64,000 nt of DNA, from contig JAFQCU010000036.1 of NCBI GenBank assembly GCA_017416285.1, positions 1-64,000 of the forward strand, given 5' to 3'. The notes under the pieces are model-generated. The model was not told the DNA's origin. It did no database searches and saw nothing but the letters and a program-made list of their open reading frames with translations. The stretch is from Clostridia bacterium (lineage in GTDB: Bacteria; Bacillota; Clostridia; Oscillospirales; Acutalibacteraceae). Shown in pieces: positions 23,511 through 32,774 of this stretch. A program made the translations under genes and the position numbers. How positions within the stretch are numbered: the stretch's first letter is position 1; each line of letters begins with the position of its first letter.

Positions 23511-25181
23511 TTAGCCTTTAATAATAAGATTGTCTAAATAGAAGCCACCGGCGATTGTGGGTTTGTGTAAATCGAAAATAATCTTTCCGCTTGGGTCTGC
23601 GGGTGCGTCGGCACGTGCAACAAGCTCGTTACCGATATAAAGCAATACCTTGCCGTTTTCAAATTTTAAGGTAAAGGTTTCTTCATAGTCGGCACGCTGA
23701 TGTGCTGTATGACGTCCTAAAAGGTCGTCTTTGTAATAAAGGTCGGTAGTTGCCCAGTTGTCGTTGGTTTCAATTCTGTAATCGCCCCAAAATACCTTAA
23801 ACCAACGTGTTTTTGAAGGCTTTTGACCAACCAACATAGTCATACGGTTGGAGAACTGTAATGAAGCCGAGTTTTTAGAAGCTGAATAGCTTTCCTTGGT
23901 TTGAATACTGAAGTCAATCGCTTGGAAACGCACCTTAACGTATCCGCCGTCGATTACTTCGTTGGGGTCATTCCAATTTCCTTTATAAGAGAAATCTTCG
24001 TTTAAAATCTCATTTTCAGGAAGAGATAACTCGAATTTTTCGCTACTTACTTTAACCTTACATTCAGCCTTAATTTCAGTACCGGGAATACGTGCGGTAA
24101 TGGTTGCTTCACCTGCTGCAACAGCGGTAACGAGACCGTGGAAGTTTACAGTAACAACATACGGGTCAGAGCTGGACCAGATAATGTTTGAAACCTCGTT
24201 GCCTTTTGGTGCAACCTCCCAAGTAAGAGTTTTTTGTTGGTCAATTTTAAGGTTAAGCTCGTTCTTGCTAATAGTAACGCTTGTGGGGTCGATAACCTTG
24301 TCTGCGCCCTCAAGTGCGGGATTTTTGTTAATTTCTAAAACGTCCTCTGCAACTGCCATAGCATAAGCGGTAGCAATTTTTTGGTTACCGATATGGTTTG
24401 GGTGACGGTTGCCGGGACCGTATGTGATGAAGTTTTCGTCGGGCTTAAAGTTATAATAATCGGGTGCGTGTAGATAAGAAATATTTTTGCCGGCTTTTGC
24501 ATATTTTTCAGCGGTCAATTTAACCTTTTCTGAAAGCTGTGCAGTATAATTCTGGTCAAGCTCGCCCTCGTGAACTGATACTAAATAAACAATAGCATCT
24601 GGGTTGTCGGCAAATACGTCTGCCATAAGCTTGTCATAGCGCTGAGCATAAAGTTCAACATCGCTTTGACCGTAACCGTCGTTAAGACCAATGTGTATGA
24701 TAGCTATGTCATAATCTATCTTGTCTTTGATGTTGTTGTTATAAGCAGTTTGAAGCTTTTCAACTGTCCAACCGCCACCGCCGCAATGTCTGATATAATG
24801 CTCATCAAGGTCGGGGGTACCGTATTTGTTTTGACCCACAAGCTCAAAGTAGCCGCCCATATCGGTAAGGGCAGAATAGAAGAACGAGCCAAGTGTACTC
24901 GCGCCACCGCCCTGTGTCCAAGAGTCGCCCATAAGTAATATCTTTGCACGGCGCATATTGGCCTTTTGTGCAGCGGTAGGTGCCTTTGCAGTATAGGGTT
25001 GTGTGAAATTGAGCATTTTTGTGTCAATTTTTTCTAAACCGTCTTTAGAAAGCTCGGCATAAACTTCATCATAACTTCTGTTTACCAATTTGCTCACCTC
25101 GTTTTTTTCACCTTTGCCACAAGCGGTAAAGCAACATGCCATGGCAAGGGTTAAAGCTAAAATTTTTATAAGATTTTTCAT
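23511..25181 (-). CDS. Secreted SGNH/GDSL-hydrolase lipoprotein with Ig-like domain
   Basis: 556-residue lipoprotein. Lipobox FTA-Cys21, then an SGNH esterase domain (about 75-290) with catalytic Ser87 in GDSWTQG, the Gly block (GGGGWTV), GLNDGYG and the Asp-x-x-His type motif in NRHPNHIGNQ. Next is a bacterial Ig-like group 2 domain (about 300-375, SVTISKNELNLKIDQ...GLVTAVAAGEATITA). The C-terminal about 170 residues look like a concanavalin-type beta sandwich (LYIGNELVARA). It likely deacetylates or de-esterifies an extracellular glycan. Single gene with its own promoter. Confidence 0.85.
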   Translation of the reverse strand: MKNLIKILALTLAMACCFTACGKGEKNEVSKLVNRSYDEVYAELSKDGLEKIDTKMLNFTQPYTAKAPTAAQKANMRRAKILLMGDSWTQGGGASTLGSFFYSALTDMGGYFELVGQNKYGTPDLDEHYIRHCGGGGWTVEKLQTAYNNNIKDKIDYDIAIIHIGLNDGYGQSDVELYAQRYDKLMADVFADNPDAIVYLVSVHEGELDQNYTAQLSEKVKLTAEKYAKAGKNISYLHAPDYYNFKPDENFITYGPGNRHPNHIGNQKIATAYAMAVAEDVLEINKNPALEGADKVIDPTSVTISKNELNLKIDQQKTLTWEVAPKGNEVSNIIWSSSDPYVVTVNFHGLVTAVAAGEATITARIPGTEIKAECKVKVSSEKFELSLPENEILNEDFSYKGNWNDPNEVIDGGYVKVRFQAIDFSIQTKESYSASKNSASLQFSNRMTMLVGQKPSKTRWFKVFWGDYRIETNDNWATTDLYYKDDLLGRHTAHQRADYEETFTLKFENGKVLLYIGNELVARADAPADPSGKIIFDLHKPTIAGGFYLDNLIIKG

Positions 25182-25204
25182 TGCGTAAAACCTCCTTTAC
25201 CTGC

Positions 25205-25233
25205 ATTATATCACACCTTGATAAATTGGGCAA
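25205..25233 (-). promoter_or_regulatory. Promoter of SGNH lipoprotein gene
   Basis: Minus-strand TTGCCC, 17-nt spacer, TATAAT, just before the AAAGGAGG ribosome binding site. Confidence 0.7.
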
Positions 25234-25251
25234 TATAAATTTATTGCACTA

Positions 25252-25280
25252 AAAAATCCCGAATTAATCGGGATTTTTAA
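25252..25280 (-). terminator. Terminator of the glycogen-degradation operon
   Basis: AAAAATCCCGATTAATTCGGGATTTTT (given as a hairpin of ATCCCG/CGGGAT arms) lies across the amylase stop codon with a T-run on the minus strand. Confidence 0.85.
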
Positions 25281-27141
25281 TAACTAATATTGCGTATCCA
25301 AAGGGCGGGAGCTCTAAAATACCGTCTTTTGAACATTTACCAAAAATAGCCTTTGCATTATCAAATGCCTTGGGCACTTCAATACGGGTGGTTTCGTGCC
25401 AACGGGTAGCGGCAATTAAAACGGTATGGTTTTTTGATTTTCGCATATATGCGATTTCGCCAAAGTTCGCATAATGGGGGATAAATTCTCCCGATTTGAA
25501 GGCGTTATAGCTGCGGCGGAAGGTGCCTAGCTTTTGGTAGAATTTTAAAAGGTCGAGGTTTTCGTTGCCCCACGGGTAGGTGGTGCGACAGAACGGGTCG
25601 CCATAGCCTTCCATTCCGGCCTCGTCACCATAGTAAAGGGACGGAACGCCGGGTAGGGTATATTGCAAAACTGCCGCAACCTTTAAAAGCTTAATGCCTT
25701 TTTCGTATTGTTCGGGCGTGAGCTTTTGCTCCGACTGCCACTGGCGGTCGCCAACAAAATAATTGTCATCGTTGCCCAAAACCGTAAGAATACGCTGTGT
25801 ATCGTGGGTGCCGATGTGGTTCATCAAAAGCTTAACCGCTTGCGGGGGATAATTTTCCAAAATTTCAAGCACGGTATCAATTAAATTACGGGAATTTCCG
25901 CCCTTTAAATAATTGATAATTGCATTGGCAAAGGGGTAATTCATAACCGAATCAAGCTGTTTGCCACGCAAAAATCTTCTGCGTGCATTATAGCTGATTT
26001 TGTTGGTTGCATCCTCCCAAACCTCGCCAAGTAAGAAGTTTTCGTTTGAATCGGCCTTAACGGCAATACGAACTTTATCTAAAAATTCATCGGGCAGCTC
26101 ATCGGCAACGTCCAAACGAAAGCCCTTGATGCCAAGCTTTAACCAATGGCGTATAACACCTTTTTCGCCTGTGATATATTTCGAAAAATTGGGGTCGTTT
26201 TCCTGCGTTTCGGGCAGGGTTGAAATACCCCACCAGGATTCATAATCGTCGTGGGTTTCGCCAAAATCATACCAGCTTCTAAAGGGTGATTCGTCACTTT
26301 GGTAAGCGCCTAAAGTGTCATAACGGTTATATTTATTAAAATAAATACTGTCGTCGCCCGTGTGCGAGAACACGCCGTCTAAAATAATATAAATGCCCTG
26401 CTTTTCGGCAGCCTTTATAAGCGCCTTAAGGTCCTTTTCATCACCTAAAAGCGGGTCAATTTTTTTGTAATTTGCAGTATTATAACGGTGATTAGAATGC
26501 GCTTCAAAAATGGGGTTTAAATAAATGCAGTTAACACCCAGCTTTTTAAGATAAGGCAATTTTTTCTGAATACCTTTAAGGTCGCCGCCGTAATAATCAT
26601 TACCAAGAAATTTTACCCCGTCACTTTCCTTTTGTGGCGTAAATTCGGGCATTTGGTTCCAGTCATCAACAATATAGCGGTCGCTGGGTACGTTTTGCTT
26701 AGGTTTGTCCGACTTATAAAATCTGTCGGGGAAAATCTGATAAATAATGCCGCCGTCAAGCCAAGATGGGGTAGAATAGCTTTTGTTATAAACGGTTAAC
26801 TGCCACCACGCCCCGTCGGATGAAATTTCGCCAAGAGAATGGTCGAACTTGGTTATCCAATATTCGTTTTCAGCAGTGTTGTATTTAAAGGCGTACCAAT
26901 AAATACCCTCGTTTAATGTAATTTCACATTCCCAATAAAAGCAATCATTTTTTTGCTCGGCCTTTTTCATTGAAATTTTATTAAGATTTCCGGTGCGGTC
27001 GTTTCTTATAAGCAAATATGCACGGCTCACCCTGAAACTTTCGGGTAAAAGCAGTCTAAGCCGAAGGGTTTCCCCTTCGGCTAAGGCACCAAGTTTACTT
27101 TTATGTGATTGATTGCGTGAATCAAAAGGATAAAAATTCAT
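25264..27141 (-). CDS. GH13 alpha-amylase/neopullulanase-type glucan hydrolase
   Basis: 625 residues without signal peptide, so intracellular. An N-terminal beta-sandwich (about 1-125) resembles the CBM34-type domain of cyclomaltodextrinases. The TIM barrel then shows GIIYQIFPDRF, region I DGVFSHTG, region II GFRLDVADE with the nucleophile Asp, region III LLGEVWED with the acid Glu, and region IV HIGTHDTQR with the third Asp. GH13_20-like neopullulanase or cyclomaltodextrinase is the best guess. It starts 2 bases after the phosphorylase stop, so the two enzymes are translated together for glycogen or maltodextrin breakdown. Confidence 0.9.
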   Translation of the reverse strand: MNFYPFDSRNQSHKSKLGALAEGETLRLRLLLPESFRVSRAYLLIRNDRTGNLNKISMKKAEQKNDCFYWECEITLNEGIYWYAFKYNTAENEYWITKFDHSLGEISSDGAWWQLTVYNKSYSTPSWLDGGIIYQIFPDRFYKSDKPKQNVPSDRYIVDDWNQMPEFTPQKESDGVKFLGNDYYGGDLKGIQKKLPYLKKLGVNCIYLNPIFEAHSNHRYNTANYKKIDPLLGDEKDLKALIKAAEKQGIYIILDGVFSHTGDDSIYFNKYNRYDTLGAYQSDESPFRSWYDFGETHDDYESWWGISTLPETQENDPNFSKYITGEKGVIRHWLKLGIKGFRLDVADELPDEFLDKVRIAVKADSNENFLLGEVWEDATNKISYNARRRFLRGKQLDSVMNYPFANAIINYLKGGNSRNLIDTVLEILENYPPQAVKLLMNHIGTHDTQRILTVLGNDDNYFVGDRQWQSEQKLTPEQYEKGIKLLKVAAVLQYTLPGVPSLYYGDEAGMEGYGDPFCRTTYPWGNENLDLLKFYQKLGTFRRSYNAFKSGEFIPHYANFGEIAYMRKSKNHTVLIAATRWHETTRIEVPKAFDNAKAIFGKCSKDGILELPPFGYAILVIKNPD

Positions 27142-27143
27142 AA

Positions 27144-29549
27144 TTATTCAACCGGCTTAACATGCCAAATATCACGTGCATAATCTTCGATTGAACGGTC
27201 AGAAGCAAACACGCCTGATTTGGCAATATTTGTAAGTGACATTTTGTTCCATACGTCACGGTCATTATAAAGTGCAGTGGCTTTTTTCTGCGCTGCCTGA
27301 TAATCGGCAAAGTCAGCCAATGCCATATAAGTGTCGTTGTATTTTAAGGTGTGATAAATGCTGTCGAAGCTCATACCGCCGAAGCCCTTGCCAATAAAGT
27401 CAAGTGCATCACGAAGCACGGGGTTATTGTTGTAATGCTCACACGGAGAATAACCCTGCTTTTGTAAACGAAGAACTTCAGGTGTTTGCATACCGAAGAT
27501 AATGATATTATCATCACCGACTTCGCCGTGAATTTCAACGTTTGCGCCGTCCTCGGTACCTAAAGTGATTGCACCGTTCATCATAAGCTTCATATTACCT
27601 GTGCCCGATGCTTCGGTAGAAGCAAGTGAAATCTGTTCACTAATATCGGCAGAGGGAATCATAAGCTCAGCCATTGTAACACGGTAATCTTCAAGGAAAA
27701 CAACCTTAAGTTTATCCTTAACATCGGGGTCACGCTCTAAAAGCTGTGATAATTCCCAAATCATTTGAATTACCTGTTTTGCAAATAAATAACCGGGTGC
27801 AGCCTTTGCGCCAAAAATATAAGTCTTTGGTGTGAAGGGGGCATTGGGGTTGTTTTTAATAAACTGATATTCGCTTATAATGTTTAAAACGTTAAGATGC
27901 TGACGCTTGTATTCGTGCAAACGCTTAACCTGCATATCAAAAATTGAATCGGGATTCAAAATAACGCCGGTTTCATTTTTAATGTGCTTTGCAAAGCGTT
28001 CCTTATTAGCACGCTTGATTTTTGCGAGCTCATCCAAAACGGCTTTATCATCCTTGAATTCCATAAGCTTATTAAGGTTGCGTGCATCCTTAATAAAGTC
28101 ATCGCCAATGGTTTCGCTTAAAAAGCTTGTAAGACGGGGGTTAGCACAGCAAAGCCAACGTCTGTGAGCAATACCGTTTGTAACGTTTGTGAACTTGTCG
28201 GGGGTTAAACGAACATAATCCTTGAAAAGCTCATCAACCAAAATTTGGCTGTGAAGCTTAGAAACGCCGTTAACGGTGTGGCAGGTTGCACAGCAAAGGT
28301 TTGCCATTCTTACAACGCCGTTTGAAATAACGCTTGTGCGTTCAGCCAAACCCCAATCGCCTGTTTTTGCAATAACCTCTTGACGGAAACGCTTGTCAAT
28401 TTCCTTAATAATTTGATAAATACGGGGAACACGCTCTTTAATAAGGTTTTCGGGCCAACATTCAAGCGCTTCCTGCATAATGGTATGGTTAGTGTAAGCA
28501 ACTGTTTTTGTAACGATATTCCAAGCATCATCCCACGTGTAGCCGCATTCATCTAATAAAAAGCGCATAAGCTCGGGGATAGAAAGTGTCGGGTGGGTAT
28601 CGTTAATATGAATTGCAACCTTATCGGGCAAATTATCAAGTGTGTTATAAACACGCAAATGGCGGTTTAAAATATCCTGAACCGAAGCAGATACAAGGAA
28701 GTACTGCTGACGAAGTCTTAATGATTTACCTTCATAATGGTTATCTGCCGGATAAAGCACCTTTGAAATATTTTCTGCCATGGCACGCTGTTCAATAGCA
28801 CGCACGTAATCGCCCTGATTAAATGCCGACATATTAAATTCACGGCATTCAGCGCTCCAAAGACGTAAGGCGTTAACGGTTTTGCCATCCTTACCTGCAA
28901 CCATAAGGTCGTAAGGAACAGCACGAACGGTTTTATAATCCTTGTGTTCAAGGTGATGATAACCGTTATCATCCCACCATTCGTTTACGTAACCGTCAAA
29001 ATTAACATCCACTGCCGAGCCGGGGCGTGCTTCAAGCCAAACGCCGCCGCCGGGAAGCCAGAAGTCGGGCATTTCGGTCTGCCAACCGTCAACCAATTTT
29101 TGACGGAATATGCCAAGCTCGTAGTTGATGCAATAACCCATTGCGGGGTAGCCACCGCTTGAAAGAGCATCTAAAAAGCAAGCCGCAAGACGGCCAAGAC
29201 CGCCGTTGCCAAGACCTGCATCGGGTTCAAGCTCGTAAAGATTGTCAAGCTTAACGCCAAACTTTTTAAGCGCTTTTTCCATTGTTTCGGTAAGGTCAAG
29301 GTTATAAAGGTTATTTTTGAAGGAACGACCCATCAAAAATTCCATACTTAAATAATAAACGGTTTTTGCTTCTTGCTCAGCAGTTGCTTTCTTGAATTCG
29401 CTTCTGCGTTCTTTCATTATATCAAGCAAGGTTAAAACACTTGCTTTGTAAAAAAGCTCGTCAGATGCCTGTTCGGGTGTAACGCCGAAGTTGTGTGAAA
29501 GCTTCTTTTCTATAAGTGTGGCAAGCTTTGTTGAGGAAAGCTTTGTCAT
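27144..29549 (-). CDS. glgP: Glycogen/alpha-glucan phosphorylase
   Basis: GT35 enzyme releasing glucose-1-phosphate, 801 residues (normal length). The pyridoxal-phosphate site EASGTGNMKLMMNG contains the Schiff-base Lys, followed by GAITLGTEDGANVEI. The N-terminal region has YLSMEFLMGRS and the Gly-rich GNGGLGRLAACF. A TTGGAGATGA stretch provides the ribosome binding site. It heads a two-gene operon with the amylase. Confidence 0.97.
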   Translation of the reverse strand: MTKLSSTKLATLIEKKLSHNFGVTPEQASDELFYKASVLTLLDIMKERRSEFKKATAEQEAKTVYYLSMEFLMGRSFKNNLYNLDLTETMEKALKKFGVKLDNLYELEPDAGLGNGGLGRLAACFLDALSSGGYPAMGYCINYELGIFRQKLVDGWQTEMPDFWLPGGGVWLEARPGSAVDVNFDGYVNEWWDDNGYHHLEHKDYKTVRAVPYDLMVAGKDGKTVNALRLWSAECREFNMSAFNQGDYVRAIEQRAMAENISKVLYPADNHYEGKSLRLRQQYFLVSASVQDILNRHLRVYNTLDNLPDKVAIHINDTHPTLSIPELMRFLLDECGYTWDDAWNIVTKTVAYTNHTIMQEALECWPENLIKERVPRIYQIIKEIDKRFRQEVIAKTGDWGLAERTSVISNGVVRMANLCCATCHTVNGVSKLHSQILVDELFKDYVRLTPDKFTNVTNGIAHRRWLCCANPRLTSFLSETIGDDFIKDARNLNKLMEFKDDKAVLDELAKIKRANKERFAKHIKNETGVILNPDSIFDMQVKRLHEYKRQHLNVLNIISEYQFIKNNPNAPFTPKTYIFGAKAAPGYLFAKQVIQMIWELSQLLERDPDVKDKLKVVFLEDYRVTMAELMIPSADISEQISLASTEASGTGNMKLMMNGAITLGTEDGANVEIHGEVGDDNIIIFGMQTPEVLRLQKQGYSPCEHYNNNPVLRDALDFIGKGFGGMSFDSIYHTLKYNDTYMALADFADYQAAQKKATALYNDRDVWNKMSLTNIAKSGVFASDRSIEDYARDIWHVKPVE

Positions 29550-29569
29550 TAAATCATCTCCAATAATAG

Positions 29570-29597
29570 TTTATATTGTATATGATACAATATTCAA
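29570..29597 (-). promoter_or_regulatory. glgP promoter with palindrome in the spacer
   Basis: Minus-strand TTGAAT (29597-29592), 16-nt spacer, TATAAA (29575-29570). The spacer is almost exactly the inverted repeat ATTGTAT-N3-ATACAAT (29575-29591), a candidate operator for a carbohydrate-responsive repressor. Confidence 0.55.
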
Positions 29598-29734
29598 AAA
29601 TTTTTTTCTATTGACCGTTAGCAGTATATTTTGCGATTTTTTTATATATTTTGCACAAAAAAGGAAAACTTTGCCATAAAATAAAGGCATTTTTCGGCAA
29701 AGAGAACAAAAAACTGCACTTTTCCAAATATAAG

Positions 29735-29758
29735 TAAGGGCTCCTTGCGGAGCCCTTA
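29735..29758 (-). terminator. Putative terminator of 52-aa membrane protein gene
   Basis: TAAGGGCTCC/GGAGCCCTTA perfect 10-bp stem with a TTGC loop, 12 bases beyond the stop codon. The following T-run is weak. Confidence 0.65.
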
Positions 29759-29769
29759 CATTATGTTTT

Positions 29770-29928
29770 TTAATCGTCAACCTCGGGAATTTCTTCGGTT
29801 TCATCACATTCGAGATATTCACCCTTAATGCGGTTCTTGTTTTTGATTTTATCAACAATAACAAGTGCGCCGACTAAAGCGCCGAACAAAGCTAAAATTG
29901 CAACAATTACTTTCCAAACGTTTTTCAT
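29770..29928 (-). CDS. 52-aa single-pass membrane protein with acidic tail
   Basis: Small gene with a consensus promoter and an AAAGGCGG ribosome binding site 8 bases before ATG. Residues about 4-25 are a membrane helix (WKVIVAILALFGALVGALVI), then a basic patch KIKNKNRIKG and a highly acidic end (ECDETEEIPEVDD). The architecture resembles small clostridial proteins of unknown role with one helix and charged cytoplasmic tail. It stands alone between glgP and cls. Function unknown. Confidence 0.72.
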   Translation of the reverse strand: MKNVWKVIVAILALFGALVGALVIVDKIKNKNRIKGEYLECDETEEIPEVDD

Positions 29929-29967
29929 AAAGTAAGCCGCCTTTCATAAATTTCATTTTACAATAGC

Positions 29968-29996
29968 ATTATACCAAAAACTTTTTTACTTGTCAA
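29968..29996 (-). promoter_or_regulatory. Consensus promoter of 52-aa membrane protein gene
   Basis: Minus-strand TTGACA, 17-nt spacer, TATAAT: a full consensus match. Confidence 0.85.
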
Positions 29997-31529
29997 TTAC
30001 ATAAACGGACCGAAAATGTGTAAGACCGCTTGTTTTATTCTTACAAAAACCGAACGCTTTTTCCAGTCCTTAAGTGTAATTTCCTTTGAAACCGCCAAAA
30101 CCTCACGGAAGTGGTGTTTAATATCAAGCGCTGTCTTTTTATCACTCAGCCAAACGCCGCATTCAAAATGGAAAACAAAGCTGCGGTAGTCCATATTAAC
30201 CGAGCCTACCGTTGCAATGCTGTCGTCCGAAAGATAAACCTTTGAGTGAATAAAGCCGGGGGTATATTCGTAAATTTTAACGCCGTTTTTAAGCAAATCT
30301 AAATAATGGTACTGAGTAACGTTGTGAACGTACCATTTATCAGGCACGTGTGGGGTTATAATGCAAACCTCAATACCGGATTTTGCCGCCATACACAAAG
30401 CCGATGTCATCATATCATCAATAACCAGATACGGTGTCATAATGTAAACGTAACGCTGTGCAGAGTTAAGTATCTGCATATAAATGCCCTCTGCGGGGTT
30501 GCGTTCATTAAGCGGGCCGTCGCTGTAAGGCACAACAAAAGCATCATCATAAGAAAAGCTATCCCCTAGGTGCGAATTAAAATCAATGCGCTTATTGGTT
30601 ACAAATTCCCACATAATGCAGAACATTGCAAGAAAGCTTTTAACCGCTTTACCATAAAGGATAATGCCGCTGTCCATCCAATGACCGAAGCGGCGTTCAC
30701 GGTTAATGTATTCATCGCCCACGTTAATACCGCCAGTAAAGGCAATCTCACCGTCGATAACCACAATTTTACGATGGCTGCGGTTATTCATAAAAATATT
30801 AAAAATGGGGTGTATGGGATTAAAGACCGCAATTTCAATATTTTCACGGCGAAGCTTTGTTAAAAAGCTTTGGCTTTGGCGTTTTATCGACCCAAAATCA
30901 TCACAAATAATTTTAATTTCAACACCTTCTTGAGCCTTGCGCTTTAAAATTTTATGAATTTCATCCCACATATAACCCTCTGCAAGGATAAAAAATTCAA
31001 TAAAAATATACTTTTGTGCGTTTTCAAGCTCGGCAAGCAGGCGTTCAAAAAAGCGTTCGCCTGATGGTAAATACTCACTTGAAGTGCCGTCGTACAGCGG
31101 ATAACCCGATTCATTTACAAGAAATTCTGCTTGGCGTGAGTGCATAATATCGTGATAGCGCAAGCGGTCGGTTACGTCTTTATTATCCTCAAGATAAGGC
31201 AAATAATGCGATTCGCAAACCTTCATTTTTTTGCGTATGTGTGGCATAAGGCTGTTTCCGCCCCATAAAAGGTAAACCGAAATACCGAAAATGGGGAACA
31301 AAAGAATAAAAATAATCCAACTCATTTTATGGTCAGGGTTGCCACGGCGGTTAATTATGAAAATAACCGTAATTATACCGATTACTGATGATAGCACCAG
31401 CACACTCGCTGAATGAATTGTAAAATTGTAAAGTACCGCAAATAAAAATGCAGCTTGTATGAGTAAAAGCAAAGCCGATGCTATAACTCTTGTCGGAATC
31501 CTCAAACCACGTTTATGCTGTCGTGCCAA
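29997..31529 (-). CDS. cls: Cardiolipin synthase
   Basis: Two-HKD phospholipase-D-family enzyme condensing phosphatidylglycerol to cardiolipin. TTG at 31529 was chosen because AGAGGTGA lies 5 bases before it; upstream codons in the same frame have no such site. This gives 510 residues. Three N-terminal transmembrane helices (about 13-35, 42-60, 69-90) precede HKD motif 1 (HRKIVVIDGEIAFTGG) and motif 2 (HSKVYLSDDSIATVGS). It ends with a hydrophobic IFGPFM. Confidence 0.93.
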   Translation of the reverse strand: MARQHKRGLRIPTRVIASALLLLIQAAFLFAVLYNFTIHSASVLVLSSVIGIITVIFIINRRGNPDHKMSWIIFILLFPIFGISVYLLWGGNSLMPHIRKKMKVCESHYLPYLEDNKDVTDRLRYHDIMHSRQAEFLVNESGYPLYDGTSSEYLPSGERFFERLLAELENAQKYIFIEFFILAEGYMWDEIHKILKRKAQEGVEIKIICDDFGSIKRQSQSFLTKLRRENIEIAVFNPIHPIFNIFMNNRSHRKIVVIDGEIAFTGGINVGDEYINRERRFGHWMDSGIILYGKAVKSFLAMFCIMWEFVTNKRIDFNSHLGDSFSYDDAFVVPYSDGPLNERNPAEGIYMQILNSAQRYVYIMTPYLVIDDMMTSALCMAAKSGIEVCIITPHVPDKWYVHNVTQYHYLDLLKNGVKIYEYTPGFIHSKVYLSDDSIATVGSVNMDYRSFVFHFECGVWLSDKKTALDIKHHFREVLAVSKEITLKDWKKRSVFVRIKQAVLHIFGPFM

Positions 31530-31551
31530 AAATATCACCTCTTTGAAGCAT

Positions 31552-31580
31552 ATTTTACCATATATGTTTATAATTTGCAA
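31552..31580 (-). promoter_or_regulatory. Promoter of cls
   Basis: Minus-strand TTGCAA (31580-31575), 17-nt spacer, TAAAAT (31557-31552). The promoter of the neighbouring gene at 32673-32701 has the same boxes and spacing. Confidence 0.7.
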
Positions 31581-31620
31581 TCGATAGTTATTTAACAAAT
31601 TCTTAATTTTTCTATTAAAT

Positions 31621-31650
31621 AAAAGGACAAAGCCGAGCTTTGTCCTTTTT
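31621..31650 (-). terminator. Terminator hairpin after the 323-aa membrane protein gene
   Basis: AAAAGGACAAAGC (31620-31632) pairs with GCTTTGTCCTTTT (31636-31648), flanked by A and T runs, between the membrane protein gene and cls. Confidence 0.75.
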
Positions 31651-31661
31651 TGCAATGCGTG

Positions 31662-32633
31662 TTATTCTGTTAATTCTTCCGCTTCTAAATTATCATCTTG
31701 CACAACAGCTTGTTCTATTAATTCTTCGCTTGCTTTTTTGGCTGAGTTTTTCTTAAGAAGTATAAATGCAATTATAGAGCCAACCGCAATAACTGCAAGT
31801 GTTATAATAGCAATTAAAAGCTTTGCGGTAATAGTGCCAAGCATAGTTGCGCCAACACCTGCCAAGAATCCTGGGGCGGAAGTGAAAACGGCGCTTACAA
31901 GATTACTTTTGCATAAAATGAATACAACTGTCAATAAAATTGCTACTATAACAGCGTTTACTGTAATCCAAATAAAACCGCCAAATTTCTTTTTGTTTAA
32001 AAGGTAAATAAGGCCTAAAAGCAATGCTTCTGCTAAAATAACGCCTGTGATAAACGGCCAGCTTAGGGTTGTTTTTATGGTTGACATTATTTTCTGATAG
32101 GGGTTAATAACGTTATCGGCGGGGGCTAAATCTATGAGTGCTTGCTTAATAGCATCAGAATTTTCCTCAAGCAATTTATTCATAGTGGAATGAATATCTT
32201 CTTTTTTAATTGGTTTTTCAAGCTTTTCATTTAAAACGTCGCTGATTTCATCAATATGCTCGTCTATAATATCCTTCATAACAAGCGGGTCAAAGGACGC
32301 AAGATTTTTGGGGTCTGTAATTACAACGTCTAATACAGAGCCGGCGCAATTACCAACAAAATCGCCGATTTCATCGCTTTGCATAATTTCATTTGCTACG
32401 CTAATATCAATCCCCAAATCGTTCATTGCCGCCTTGAATTCGGGTGATTTTTCAATTATTTCCACATAATCTATGTTTTGAACAACCGTTGCAACGGTTT
32501 TGGGGGTAAAGATGCCCGCTACCGAGTAATAAAGCGGTAACACAAAGGCAGTTATTATGAAAATAAAAGTAAGTAAAAGGGTTGCAAGAATTTTGAGTAT
32601 TTTTAAAAATATTGAGCCGCCGGTTTTTTCCAT
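31662..32633 (-). CDS. Four-helix membrane protein of unknown function, 323 aa
   Basis: ATG at 32633 was chosen because GGAGGAG is 6 bases upstream; a TTG five codons earlier overlaps that site. Hydrophobic segments: about 13-38, 192-212, 222-242 and 262-292, with a soluble helical, Asp/Glu-rich extracytoplasmic region between the first and second (NIDYVEIIEKSPEFKAAMND as a typical block). The C-terminus is acidic. No family recognised. The gene ends in TAA within the T-rich AAAGGACAAAG/CTTTGTCC hairpin at about 31622-31648. Confidence 0.75.
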   Translation of the reverse strand: MEKTGGSIFLKILKILATLLLTFIFIITAFVLPLYYSVAGIFTPKTVATVVQNIDYVEIIEKSPEFKAAMNDLGIDISVANEIMQSDEIGDFVGNCAGSVLDVVITDPKNLASFDPLVMKDIIDEHIDEISDVLNEKLEKPIKKEDIHSTMNKLLEENSDAIKQALIDLAPADNVINPYQKIMSTIKTTLSWPFITGVILAEALLLGLIYLLNKKKFGGFIWITVNAVIVAILLTVVFILCKSNLVSAVFTSAPGFLAGVGATMLGTITAKLLIAIITLAVIAVGSIIAFILLKKNSAKKASEELIEQAVVQDDNLEAEELTE

Positions 32634-32672
32634 AATTGTCTCCTCCAAATCAATATGGTGTGTTTTGGGTAT

Positions 32673-32701
32673 ATTTTACCATAAATGGCAGTGATTTGCA
32701 A
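32673..32701 (-). promoter_or_regulatory. Promoter of 323-aa membrane protein gene
   Basis: Minus-strand TTGCAA (32701-32696), 17-nt spacer, TAAAAT (32678-32673). Confidence 0.7.
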
Positions 32702-32724
32702 CTTGTGGCGTTTTTTCGATTTTC

Positions 32725-32753
32725 TTGAAATTTTAGGGTAAATATGTTAAAAT
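32725..32753 (+). promoter_or_regulatory. Promoter of 198-aa membrane protein gene
   Basis: TTGAAA, 17-nt spacer, TAAAAT; divergent from the promoter at 32673-32701. Confidence 0.65.
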
Positions 32754-32774
32754 AAGAATGTGAGGTGATAATAT

